Below, piece by piece: positions 52,263 to 60,738 of a DNA stretch of 64,000 bases. The stretch comes from Pseudomonas sp. MUP55 (lineage in GTDB: Bacteria > Pseudomonadota > Gammaproteobacteria > Pseudomonadales > Pseudomonadaceae), in contig NZ_CP138214.1 in assembly GCF_034043515.1 (NCBI RefSeq), positions 3,968,001 through 4,032,000 of the forward strand, read 5' to 3'. Position 1 is the first letter of the stretch. Every line of letters starts with the position of its first letter. Position numbers and translations under genes: made by a program. The notes below the pieces were generated by a model. That model was not told the origin of the DNA and searched no databases. It worked only from the letters and a program-made list of their open reading frames with translations.

Positions 52263-53084
52263 ATGGACACCCAGCTTGTTTCATTGATTCAGCGCCTGGC
52301 CAACCCGGCCGTGATGCCGATGCGTTCAGCCGAACTGCAACAACTGGCCAGCATGAAAACCGAGGTTGTTACCTGCGGCGCCTACCGCAGCCGGGTGTTG
52401 ATCAACGACACCCCCAGCCCCCAGGCCAAAAGCGTGCTGTTACTGCACGGTTGGGGCGGTCATCCGATGATGCTGTGTGCGCTGCAAAGCGTATTGCACG
52501 CCTGCGGCTATCGGGTGTACACACCCTTCCTCCTGGGCCATGACCCCGAAACACCCGCCGGTTGCGAATTACCTGCCCAACCGCCGTTATTGCTGATGAT
52601 GCAGGCCAGATACGGCGCGTTCGACAGTGTTGTAGCCCATTCGGCCGGCGGGATCATCACGGCAATGGCCCATAGCCAGGGGTTTATCCTCAACCAGGTA
52701 GCGTTGCTCAATGCCCCCGCCTCATTGGCAAACCTGTTGCAGCGTTACCTCGTACTGCATCGTGCGGCCGAGCACTACCTGCCATTGCTTGGCGCCGACT
52801 TCCAACGCCGCTACCCCATGTTTGCCGACTTGCAAACCTGCAGCCCCTACGCGTTCAGCGAGGCTCGGGTGCTGATTATGCAAGGCCTGCGGGACCAGCG
52901 AATCAGCCCGGCCAACGCCAGGCAAATCCAGTCTCAGTTGCCCGGCAGCCAATTGCACATGATCGAGGACACAGGGCACTTGGGCATTCTTTCGCATCAA
53001 CCGGCGCTGCAAACACTGGCCCGGTTTCTGTGCGCGAACCAGGCTGACACTGCAAAAGGGAACACCCATGCTTGGGCACATTGA
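52263..53084 (+). CDS. Alpha/beta hydrolase
   Basis: 273 residues from MDTQLVSLIQRLANP. Oxyanion strand LLLHGWGGHPMMLCALQSVL, nucleophile elbow VAHSAGGIITAMA (Ser), likely acid in LIMQGLRDQRISPANA (Asp) and His in IEDTGHLGILSHQP. No thioesterase is otherwise present in the cluster, so this is the best candidate for releasing a product or correcting misloaded carriers. 17 bp overlap with the next gene. Confidence 0.87.
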   Translation: MDTQLVSLIQRLANPAVMPMRSAELQQLASMKTEVVTCGAYRSRVLINDTPSPQAKSVLLLHGWGGHPMMLCALQSVLHACGYRVYTPFLLGHDPETPAGCELPAQPPLLLMMQARYGAFDSVVAHSAGGIITAMAHSQGFILNQVALLNAPASLANLLQRYLVLHRAAEHYLPLLGADFQRRYPMFADLQTCSPYAFSEARVLIMQGLRDQRISPANARQIQSQLPGSQLHMIEDTGHLGILSHQPALQTLARFLCANQADTAKGNTHAWAH

Positions 53085-54054
53085 ATCCATTACCCTGCAC
53101 ATTCCCGAGCAGCGCAAATCGCTGGCCGAGGTTGCCCACCCCCTTGGGCTGAGCGCGCTGGACGTGCGGATGTTTTCGCGGTTCTACGGCCTTGAGCACT
53201 TCCCGCGCCAGCCCGGTACGGTGGATGATCTGATACGCCCGTTGCTGGAGCAGTTCGTCGCCGCTCATTCCCACCTTGTCTCGCGCATCCGCCATGTGGT
53301 GCATGCGCATACGGTGCCCAGCCTGCGCCCGTTTCACGAAACCGGCAGGGCCTTGCTCGACGGCTGCGGATTCGCCGAAGACACCCAGTACTGCAGCCTC
53401 ACGATGGGCCACTGCGCGACCTCGCTGGCTGGCGTGGAATACCTCTGCAGCCGTCTCAGGGACGGGGAATACGCCTTGATGCTGATCGGAGAAAAAGCCT
53501 TCCATCCCAAAGTCGAGCTGCTGGACGACACCACCATCATGGGTGAAGCCGGCTGCGCCGTGCTGCTCAGCCGGTCCGGCGATCGCGCCAGGGTCATCGC
53601 GCGGTACAGCGAGCAGGCCGGCGAGTTCAGCCAGCACAAGGGTAACGAGCCACGCACCAACCCGGCCTTCGCCGAGGCCTATTTCGCATTCGTCAGCAAT
53701 GCGATGCGCAACGCCGCCGAGCATTTTGATTGCGCCCTTGACACCGTGGACTGGATAGCCCCGCACAACGTCAACCTGTCCTCCTGGCAGAAAGTGGCCG
53801 ACGCGCTGCAAATCCCTCGCAATAGGGTTTTCCTGCGTAACGTTGCGCGCTTCGGACACTGTTTCGGTGCCGATCCCTATTTGAACCTGGCGGCACTTAT
53901 CCGTGGGCAACAGCTTTCCCGTGGCGCCAAGGTAATGCTGGCCAGCGTGGGAATGGGAGCGACCTTTTCCTCGCTGTTGCTGGAGGTGCCGGCGGGCAAC
54001 GAAATCCCGGTGTTTTGCAACCTCAAGCAATACCCGGACGTTGGGGCCCACTAA
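53068..54054 (+). CDS. KAS III-type ketosynthase/acyltransferase (2)
   Basis: 328 residues. Cys116 is in LTMGHCATSLAGVEYL; His233 in WIAPHNVNLSSWQKVA; and the third site is RFGHCFGADPYLNLAALI (263-265, His for Asn). The N-terminus MLGHIESITLHIPEQRKSLA and the C-terminus MGATFSSLLLEV are typical of KAS III. The gene has no neighbouring degenerate partner, unlike the other two. Substrate is unknown. Confidence 0.9.
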   Translation: MLGHIESITLHIPEQRKSLAEVAHPLGLSALDVRMFSRFYGLEHFPRQPGTVDDLIRPLLEQFVAAHSHLVSRIRHVVHAHTVPSLRPFHETGRALLDGCGFAEDTQYCSLTMGHCATSLAGVEYLCSRLRDGEYALMLIGEKAFHPKVELLDDTTIMGEAGCAVLLSRSGDRARVIARYSEQAGEFSQHKGNEPRTNPAFAEAYFAFVSNAMRNAAEHFDCALDTVDWIAPHNVNLSSWQKVADALQIPRNRVFLRNVARFGHCFGADPYLNLAALIRGQQLSRGAKVMLASVGMGATFSSLLLEVPAGNEIPVFCNLKQYPDVGAH

Positions 54055-54092
54055 GTTAACGCTCAGTTCTTTCTCTACGCGAATGCACATTT

Positions 54093-55211
54093 ATGAGCGA
54101 TATCACCCGCCGCTATCCACAACTCTATGCGCTGTCAGAACGACTTCTTGCTGCCGGACAGCTCGCGGAAACCGACGTTCATCAGGCGATTGCCCATCTG
54201 GACCACGCGGACCTCAAAAGCGTCGCCTGTATTGGCATACCCTCACGGTTCAACTGCTGGGAGACACCGGCCTTTTCGACGGTGAGTTATTCCCAACACC
54301 TGCAAATCATCGAATACCTGAGCCGCACGGACGCCAGCGCCATGATGTTAATGCCAGGCGCTTCGCTCACGACGCGTGCCATCCTGACCCTGGGCGACGA
54401 ACAGCAGCAGGCACGTTTTTTTGCCTGTTTTACTGAACGCCCGGCATGGACATTCTTCGCCGTCACCGAACCCCAGACCGGCTCGGATGCCGGTGCCGCC
54501 AGTACTGAACTCACGCACAACGAGAAGGGCTGGCGCCTCAACGGCACCAAAACGCTGATCGGCGGTGCGCTGCGGGCCAGCGCAGGCCTGGTGTTCGCGC
54601 GCTATCGAGAAAGCCAGCGGCTGGTGATGGTGTTCCCTGACCAAGCCGTACCAAGCTTGCGACGTGAGTCGCTGGACACCCTGGGCCTGGCCGGTGCGGG
54701 CTTGACGCGCCTGACGTTCACCGACCACCGCGTCGCGCAGGAAGATATTCTGGGGCACGAGCGCCGCGAGCTTTTGCAGGGGCTCAACGCCCTGAGCCTG
54801 GTATTCGAACGTCATCGGCCCATGGTGGCGGCCATGGCCCTGGGCACCACGTTCGGCCTGCTCACCGCGCTTGATGTGCGCCCGGTGTCGGCTGCGGTAA
54901 AACGTTGGTCGGCAAGGCAGTGGCGCACCTATCGCGCCGTCTACCAACAGATGCTGAACGTCGCTCAGGGCTATGGCGACGGTCAGCACCAGCATGCACT
55001 TACCAGCCAGCTCAAACGCAACGCCACGCGCCTGCTCGAGGAGACCGCGTGCCACCTGCCCCATTGGCTGGACCGCGATGACTGGCTGGAAGATCACATG
55101 CTGCGCAGGCGCTATCGCGACAGTTTTGCGTTTGAATACATGGAAGGCACCAGCAATATCCATCTGCTCAACAGCTTCCGTCCACCCGCCGCTCAGGGGC
55201 AAAGCCTGTGA
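54093..55211 (+). CDS. Acyl-CoA dehydrogenase-like flavoprotein (2)
   Basis: 372 residues. FAD-binding segment FFAVTEPQTGSDAGAAST and GTKTLIGGALRASAGLVFAR; C-terminal FEYMEGTSNIHLLNSF with the catalytic Glu. It is clearly a distant paralogue of the protein at 50651. Two such enzymes in a cluster suggest two desaturations or a four-electron oxidation, as in pyrrole synthesis from proline, though the adenylation codes do not point to proline. GTGA overlap with the next gene. Confidence 0.9.
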   Translation: MSDITRRYPQLYALSERLLAAGQLAETDVHQAIAHLDHADLKSVACIGIPSRFNCWETPAFSTVSYSQHLQIIEYLSRTDASAMMLMPGASLTTRAILTLGDEQQQARFFACFTERPAWTFFAVTEPQTGSDAGAASTELTHNEKGWRLNGTKTLIGGALRASAGLVFARYRESQRLVMVFPDQAVPSLRRESLDTLGLAGAGLTRLTFTDHRVAQEDILGHERRELLQGLNALSLVFERHRPMVAAMALGTTFGLLTALDVRPVSAAVKRWSARQWRTYRAVYQQMLNVAQGYGDGQHQHALTSQLKRNATRLLEETACHLPHWLDRDDWLEDHMLRRRYRDSFAFEYMEGTSNIHLLNSFRPPAAQGQSL

Positions 55212-56062
55212 CACTCTGCCTGGATCCCGCCGATATTGTTTTCCAGTCGTTTCATCAAACCGAAGCGGCCATGCCCGCAGACGACCTGGACATCCCTCAC
55301 TGGCGCTCGTACGCACAGCATTTTTTCCGCGCCAACGGTCAGACGCTCAGCCCACAGGATGATCAGGTAGACGCCTGGGTCACCAGCCCTGGACGCGCAT
55401 CCTTCAGCGACATGATCGCCGTCCTGCTGCCAAGGCTGGCCACGGTGATCGACCCGGCCCGGGTGAAAACCGTGCTGATGGCGCACTGGACGCCCGACCT
55501 GCATATGGGCAGCTCGGTGGTCAATGCCGCCATCCATCAACTGGGTCTTAGCGCCTGCCTGGCATTGGCGATCAGTGACCGCGGACCGGACGCCGGCCTG
55601 TTCGCGCTGGACGGTATCAATGATTGCCTGGCCGGAAAAGACGAGGACGGCCTCTTGCTGATCGCCGAGCAGAAAAGCCTGATGTACGCGTCGCCGTTGA
55701 TGACAGCGCTGCAACCGCAAAACAATGCCTGCGCCTGCCTGCTGAACAAACAGCAACGCGGCCTGCGCTACCGAGGGTTCAGGCGCACGACGCTGACACA
55801 CTGGTCCACCGAGTGGCTGTTGCACGCCGTTGAGCAATTGGGGCTGACCAGCGAGCGCCTGAGCCTGATCGGCCCCGCACCGTTGCTGGAAGCCGCGCAT
55901 GCGAGCACCCATTCGTATGCCGTGAACCCCCAGTTACTGTGCGCGGCGCCCTTCGTGGCACTGCGCACCCTGTGGGAGCCACAACGTGACTACCTGCTGA
56001 TCAGCGAATCCGCGAACGGGATCAGCCTGTGCGGTTTCGCGACCGAGGAGGGTCCACGATGA
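55208..56062 (+). CDS. KAS III-like protein without catalytic Cys (paralogue B)
   Basis: 284 residues, GTG start overlapping the previous stop. VLMAHWTPDLHMGSSVVNAA and ALAISDRGPDAGLFALDGIN match paralogue A at 43371. The A-A-C-S-G of KAS III is I-S-D-R-G, so Asp124 replaces Cys. The usual His and Asn loops are not found. It ends ISLCGFATEEG as in thiolase-fold proteins. It is immediately followed (ATGA) by KAS III (3), repeating the inactive/active gene order. Confidence 0.8.
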   Translation: MTLCLDPADIVFQSFHQTEAAMPADDLDIPHWRSYAQHFFRANGQTLSPQDDQVDAWVTSPGRASFSDMIAVLLPRLATVIDPARVKTVLMAHWTPDLHMGSSVVNAAIHQLGLSACLALAISDRGPDAGLFALDGINDCLAGKDEDGLLLIAEQKSLMYASPLMTALQPQNNACACLLNKQQRGLRYRGFRRTTLTHWSTEWLLHAVEQLGLTSERLSLIGPAPLLEAAHASTHSYAVNPQLLCAAPFVALRTLWEPQRDYLLISESANGISLCGFATEEGPR

Positions 56063-57006
56063 ACATCGCTTCGCTGGCCACCTACATTCCACCCGCCAGA
56101 GTGCAACTGGACCAAGTCATTGCACATCGCGGCGGGCCTCCATCGGAAGCGCGTACGTTCAGTCAACTGTTCGGCATGCGCCAAGCGGCTACGCTGGCCG
56201 ATGGAGAAAGCGCCGAAGGCTGTTTCCACACGTTGTTACAGCAACTGGGCGAGAGCCTGGGGCAAGGCGAGAAGGTTGATGCGGTTATCCTGGTGCAGGG
56301 CTTGCCCTCGCCTTCCCCGCGCCAAAGCGTCAACCTGCCCTCCTTGCGAAAACGGTCAAGCTTCATCAATGCGGATGCACCGCTGCTGACCCTCAACCAG
56401 CAAAACTGCGCCACGGTGTTCTGGGGGCTGCGCCTGGCTGAACGCTTGCTGGCAAGCGGTACGCATCGTTGCGTGGCGCTGCTGGCGGGCGACACGCTGG
56501 CCGACTTCGACCTTGCCGAGCGCTATATCCCCGGTTGCACGATGATTGCCGACGGTTTCGTGGCCGCCCTGCTCAAACCCGGCGGTGGCCAACGCAGGGT
56601 GTCGGGCATCCAGTGCTTCTATCATCCCGGATTCTGGCAAGGCCTGGATGGCACACGCGAAGATATCAAGCGCTTCTATCAGTCCCATAACCAGCTGGTG
56701 GATCACGCACTGGCAGGCTACTGCGACACCCTGCGCAAGCAGGCCTGGTTGCTGCCGCACAATATCAACCGCCTCAGTTGGCAGACCTGGCTGCGTCACC
56801 CGCAAAACCGTGATCGCGCCGTCGCCACCGACCTGCTGGGCGAGTGCGGGCACTGTTACACCGCAGACCCCCTGCTGCTGCTGGATCGTTACGCCCCCGA
56901 GCAAACCGGGCGCCCTGCCCTGCTGCTGTCGGTGGGCCTGGGCGGCTGGGTCGGTAGCGCCGCCGTTACCTCGGACGCCTTATCGGAGACTGCCCATGCT
57001 CGATAA
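56059..57006 (+). CDS. KAS III-type ketosynthase/acyltransferase (3)
   Basis: 315 residues from MNIASLATYIPPARVQLDQV. Cys117 in TLNQQNCATVFWGLRL, His234 in WLLPHNINRLSWQTWL, and third site LGECGHCYTADPLLLL (264-266), again G-H-C in place of G-N. The GHC[FY] signature, shared with enzymes 1 and 2, shows a common ancestor. It is overlapped 11 bp by the P450 gene. Confidence 0.88.
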   Translation: MNIASLATYIPPARVQLDQVIAHRGGPPSEARTFSQLFGMRQAATLADGESAEGCFHTLLQQLGESLGQGEKVDAVILVQGLPSPSPRQSVNLPSLRKRSSFINADAPLLTLNQQNCATVFWGLRLAERLLASGTHRCVALLAGDTLADFDLAERYIPGCTMIADGFVAALLKPGGGQRRVSGIQCFYHPGFWQGLDGTREDIKRFYQSHNQLVDHALAGYCDTLRKQAWLLPHNINRLSWQTWLRHPQNRDRAVATDLLGECGHCYTADPLLLLDRYAPEQTGRPALLLSVGLGGWVGSAAVTSDALSETAHAR

Positions 57007-58300
57007 TCCTGCTGGCATCGCAACCGTCAAACCGTCAGCCATCAAGTTCGCGCAACTGGGCTTCCTCAAAGTTGCGGAAAGCGCTTGTCGCCAGCACGGC
57101 GACAAAGTCTGGATCGGCGAAGGGCAGGAAGCCGTGCTGCTGCTCGCTGGCGCCCGCCATATTCGGTTTTTTCTCGAGAACGAAAGCAGCTTTCACAAAG
57201 AACTCGAAAATGACCACACCGCCCGGCGGTTGGTACTTGGGCAATCACTGATCACCGCCCGGGAAGGTGAAGAATGGCACCTGGCCAGAAAACTCACTGC
57301 GCCGTTGGTCAATCCCAAATCAGCATTGCTCAAACAGGGCACTCAAGGCGCCGCACAGTGGTTAGTGGACCGGCTCCAGATCGGAGGAAACCACTCGATA
57401 CAGGAAATGTGTCTGCAGTGGGCCCTGCGCTGCGTTGCCGACGGATTTGTCGGTTCCGCGCTCAGCCCTCTGCAGCTTGAAAGCCTGATCGATCACTTTC
57501 GCAGGATCTACCTGCAACTGATTGTGGCCGCGCCGGCCACCGACTATGCCGTGCTGTGCCAACATCCGGCCCTGGTCGCATTCCGTGAAGAGCTTGAGTC
57601 AATGGTCGGGCCATTGATCAAGGGGGGCGCAGGCGGCGCGGATATGCTGCAACGCTTTTGCCAGGCCCTTGATGTCGACGCCCACCCGCATGAGCGGGAA
57701 CGGGCAATCAGCATGTTGCTGGGTAACCTGGTGGCCAGCGTGGACAACACCGGGGTCGCACTGCTGTGGTGCCTGACTCACCTTTCCCAGCACGCCCACT
57801 ACCAGCACCAGGTCCGTGACGAGTCCCGTCTGGGTACACACGAGCTGGCCAGTGCCATCGTCAAGGAATCGTTGCGCATCACACCGGTTACGGCGTTCTT
57901 CGAGCGCTTCACTCAGGGCCCGCTGGAGATCGACGGAGTGAGGATCCCGCCCGGTACCAAGGTGCTGTTTTCCCCCTGGCTGGTCCAGCGCAATGCCGCT
58001 TACTGGCCCGAGCCCCTGAGCTTCAGGCCAGAACGTTTTCTGCAGGGGAGAAAGATTCCACGGGAACACTTTGTGCCGTTCAGCATCGGTAAGCGCAACT
58101 GCGTAGGCATGGCACTGGCCATGGACCAACTCACCACGGCCATTGAAACGCTGTGCAGCCATTATCTTTTCGCATTGGCCCCCTCGACGACGCCCGCCGC
58201 ACTCACGCCGCTTTATGGGTTGAATGTGCTGCCCAGGGGGCCTATCTGCTTCACCATTGAATCGGCAGCCGAGGCCAATGCGCATGAATGCATTGCCTGA
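56996..58300 (+). CDS. Cytochrome P450
   Basis: 434 residues from MLDNPAGIATVKPSAIKFAQ. Heme loop FVPFSIGKRNCVGMALA with Cys369, K-helix ESLR (E291, R294), and PERF region FRPERFLQG. The I-helix reads LVASVDNTGVALL; the A-G-x-D-T-T motif becomes A-S-V-D-N-T, so the Asp is kept but the following Thr is Asn. It would hydroxylate or couple on the cluster product or a carrier-bound intermediate. A partner ferredoxin/reductase is not encoded nearby. Confidence 0.93.
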   Translation: MLDNPAGIATVKPSAIKFAQLGFLKVAESACRQHGDKVWIGEGQEAVLLLAGARHIRFFLENESSFHKELENDHTARRLVLGQSLITAREGEEWHLARKLTAPLVNPKSALLKQGTQGAAQWLVDRLQIGGNHSIQEMCLQWALRCVADGFVGSALSPLQLESLIDHFRRIYLQLIVAAPATDYAVLCQHPALVAFREELESMVGPLIKGGAGGADMLQRFCQALDVDAHPHERERAISMLLGNLVASVDNTGVALLWCLTHLSQHAHYQHQVRDESRLGTHELASAIVKESLRITPVTAFFERFTQGPLEIDGVRIPPGTKVLFSPWLVQRNAAYWPEPLSFRPERFLQGRKIPREHFVPFSIGKRNCVGMALAMDQLTTAIETLCSHYLFALAPSTTPAALTPLYGLNVLPRGPICFTIESAAEANAHECIA

Positions 58301-59354
58301 TTCGACGCCGGATGCCATCCCGCAACTCAGCGTGTTTTGCTTCGCTGACGTAGCTCGGGACAGCTTCGCTGAGAAGTACGAACAGCTGATGAGCACCGCC
58401 AGGCTGGCGGATGAACTCAACTTTCATGCTATCTGGACGCCTGAACGCCATTTCCACACGTTCGGTGGGATGTTTCCCAACCCCTCGGTGATCAGTGCCG
58501 CGCTCGCCGTCGTCACGCGACGTATCCGGATTTGTGCCGGCAGCGTGGTGCTGCCCTTGCATGATCCGTTGCGCGTCGCCGAAGAATGGGCGCTGGTGGA
58601 TAACCTCTCACGCGGCCGAGTGGGTGTGGCGTTTTCCGCCGGCTGGCAACGTAACGATTTCGTCCTGCAAGCACACAACTACCGTGAGCGTCATGAGGTG
58701 CTCTTTCGCGCGCTGGAGCAGGTTCAAGCGCTGTGGCGCGGGGAGCCGGTGACGCGTCACGAACTGTCCAGGCCCGGTCAACCCGAACCGCTGAAGGTGC
58801 AAACCTGGCCGCCGGCCTACCAAAGCACCCTACCTGCCTGGGTCACCACGGGAAGCAATCCGTTGTTATTCAACGAGGCCGGAAAACGCGGCCTGAATGT
58901 GCTGACGCACTTGGTCTCACAGACTCGCGAACAACTGCAGGAGAACTGCGCCAGCTACCGCCTTGCACGCCAGGACGCGGGGCTGGACCCGGCGGGCGGC
59001 AAAGTGACGCTGATGATGCATGCCCAGGCGGGAGAAGAGCGCCAGGCGCTGCTGCCGCAGTTGCGGCCAGCCCTCACCGGCTATCTGCGTGCGTTTATGC
59101 AGTTGTCCGAAAACCTCAACGCACCCTCTGCGAACGATCACCAGACCGCAGACAAGAAGCACGACTACGCGCTTAAGTGGGGCGTGGAAAAGTACCTCAA
59201 CCACTACGGTTTGTTCGGCTCTGCTGCAGAGTGCCGCAAACAGCTGGAACAGCTCAAGCGTGAAGGCGTTGATGAAGTGGCGGGGCTTGTAGACTTTGGC
59301 ATGCCCCAGGAAAGTGTGGAAACAACGCTGCGTACACTCGCGACATTACTGTGA
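58284..59354 (+). CDS. FMN-dependent luciferase-like monooxygenase (MupA/BtrO type)
   Basis: 356 residues from ATG 58284 (GAGG 9 nt upstream; ATG 58278 is too close to it). The bacterial luciferase/TIM-barrel pattern includes ADELNFHAIWTPERHFHTFG, ICAGSVVLPLHDPLRVAEEW and DNLSRGRVGVAFSAGWQRND. This type is frequent in NRPS/PKS clusters (mupirocin) and, as BtrO, hydroxylates a carrier-bound acyl chain. It likely needs reduced FMN from a host reductase. Confidence 0.92.
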   Translation: MNALPDSTPDAIPQLSVFCFADVARDSFAEKYEQLMSTARLADELNFHAIWTPERHFHTFGGMFPNPSVISAALAVVTRRIRICAGSVVLPLHDPLRVAEEWALVDNLSRGRVGVAFSAGWQRNDFVLQAHNYRERHEVLFRALEQVQALWRGEPVTRHELSRPGQPEPLKVQTWPPAYQSTLPAWVTTGSNPLLFNEAGKRGLNVLTHLVSQTREQLQENCASYRLARQDAGLDPAGGKVTLMMHAQAGEERQALLPQLRPALTGYLRAFMQLSENLNAPSANDHQTADKKHDYALKWGVEKYLNHYGLFGSAAECRKQLEQLKREGVDEVAGLVDFGMPQESVETTLRTLATLL

Positions 59355-59368
59355 AAAACGGAGGCTCT

Positions 59369-60025
59369 ATGAACAAGATGAAACTGATGCTGGCGCTGCT
59401 GGCCGGCACGACTGCCTGTTCTGCGCTGGCGGCAGAGAAAACCGTGGCATTGAGCGCGTTCAACAGCGTCGAGGTCCGACAAGGTATCAACCTGACGATC
59501 AAATGCGCTGCAACCTCATCGATGGTAGTCACAGGCTCTGCCGATACGCTGAAAAAGCTCCAGGTGACGACCAACGACAAAGCCCTGTTGCTCGTTAACG
59601 ATGCAGGACAGACCGATCGGCTGTTCTCCAACGCGCTGGATATCACGCTTTACACCAGTGGGCCGCTGACAGCGCTGACGGGCACGGCGGGAGTCGAAAT
59701 CCAGGCGCCTGCCTGTGCGATCGATGAACACAAACTGGCGGTTACCGGCAGCATGGGCGCCAACATTGAGGTCCAGGGCAAGACGGCTGAGCTGGTGCTC
59801 GATTTGGCAATGGGCGGCACCTTCAACAAGAAACCGTTGCCTTTCACGGCGCAGGTGGCGACCGTGCGCATGAGCATGGGTGCGCAATCCTCCCTGTGTC
59901 AGGTTCCGCGGATCAACGGCAGTCTGTCGGCCGGCGCGCGCATGTCCGTCAGCCCATCGGCTCAGGTCGATACCGGGGCGGCGGCCGCTTTCGGCAGCGA
60001 TATCTCGACCTCCGATTGTTCGTGA
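59369..60025 (+). CDS. Exported GIN-domain (DUF2807-like) protein
   Basis: 218 residues with a signal peptide (cleavage near CSALAA, residue 22) and a GGAGG box. The rest is a right-handed beta-solenoid pattern: KTVALSAFNSVEVRQGINLT, ITLYTSGPLTALTGTAGVEI and AVTGSMGANIEVQGKTAELV, the head-GIN style of DUF2807. Such proteins are periplasmic or outer-surface, of unknown function. It is the last plus-strand gene of the run, 14 bp after the monooxygenase, so it may be in the same transcript. The end overlaps the PPTase gene on the other strand (64 bp). Confidence 0.82.
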   Translation: MNKMKLMLALLAGTTACSALAAEKTVALSAFNSVEVRQGINLTIKCAATSSMVVTGSADTLKKLQVTTNDKALLLVNDAGQTDRLFSNALDITLYTSGPLTALTGTAGVEIQAPACAIDEHKLAVTGSMGANIEVQGKTAELVLDLAMGGTFNKKPLPFTAQVATVRMSMGAQSSLCQVPRINGSLSAGARMSVSPSAQVDTGAAAAFGSDISTSDCS

Positions 60026-60738
60026 TCCACGGGCGCCAACCCATCGATCGGCGTTTCATCACAGACCAACTGCCAGTGCAATGATGGTTGATGCGGGGCA
60101 AGGATCGCCCCGTAGGCCAGGCAAAAAAGCTGCGCGGCCTGAACCTGACCATAGTGAACCTGCCCAACGCTCACGGGCGGGTTCACCATGATCTCGGCCA
60201 CCCCGCTTGCGCTGCTTTGCGGTACCGCACAAAAACCTGCGAGCGATTGGGTCAGCCCCGTGCCCCGGGCCTTGAGCCAGGTTTCCTTGATGCTCCACAG
60301 TTGCGTAAAACGCGACAGGTAGTTGGCTTCATCAAGCGCCAGCCAACACTGCTCGTGCGGATGGAAAAAACGCCGGGCGATGGCTTTTTTCACCGCCACT
60401 TTCCCGCTGATTGCTTCCAGGTCAACGCCCACCTCGTGGCCCCGGCACAGAGCGATGGCAGCCGAACGACCGCTATGGCTCACGTTGAAACGCAACCAGG
60501 TGTGCTCAGGCAGCCAAGGCTTACCGGCGGCGGTTCGCGCGATACGCACTTGATCGACCGGGATGGCAAGGTAGACGGCCAGCACGTGGCACAGCCAACG
60601 GTGCGCCAGTTGACGAACCGGCATGTGCCCCGGCTCATCGTCAAAGTGGCGCAGCAGGCAGAGGCCGTGGCCTTCGATCAACTCAGGCAGAGCGTTGCAA
60701 CGGTAAATTGATGGTGACCTTGCAACCGGTCTGCTCAT
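59962..60738 (-). CDS. Sfp-type 4'-phosphopantetheinyl transferase
   Basis: 258 residues from ATG 60738, which overlaps the kinase gene by 56 bp; an upstream start is less likely. Sfp signatures: TAAGKPWLPEHTWLRFNVSH (FNVSHS), GHEVGVDLEAI (GVD, Mg ligand) and LWSIKETWLKARGTGL (W-x-x-K-E-x-x-x-K). It would attach phosphopantetheine to the two cluster ACPs. Placement at the edge of the cluster supports that. It converges with the GIN gene, with tail overlap of 64 bp. Confidence 0.92.
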   Translation of the reverse strand: MSRPVARSPSIYRCNALPELIEGHGLCLLRHFDDEPGHMPVRQLAHRWLCHVLAVYLAIPVDQVRIARTAAGKPWLPEHTWLRFNVSHSGRSAAIALCRGHEVGVDLEAISGKVAVKKAIARRFFHPHEQCWLALDEANYLSRFTQLWSIKETWLKARGTGLTQSLAGFCAVPQSSASGVAEIMVNPPVSVGQVHYGQVQAAQLFCLAYGAILAPHQPSLHWQLVCDETPIDGLAPVDHEQSEVEISLPKAAAAPVST

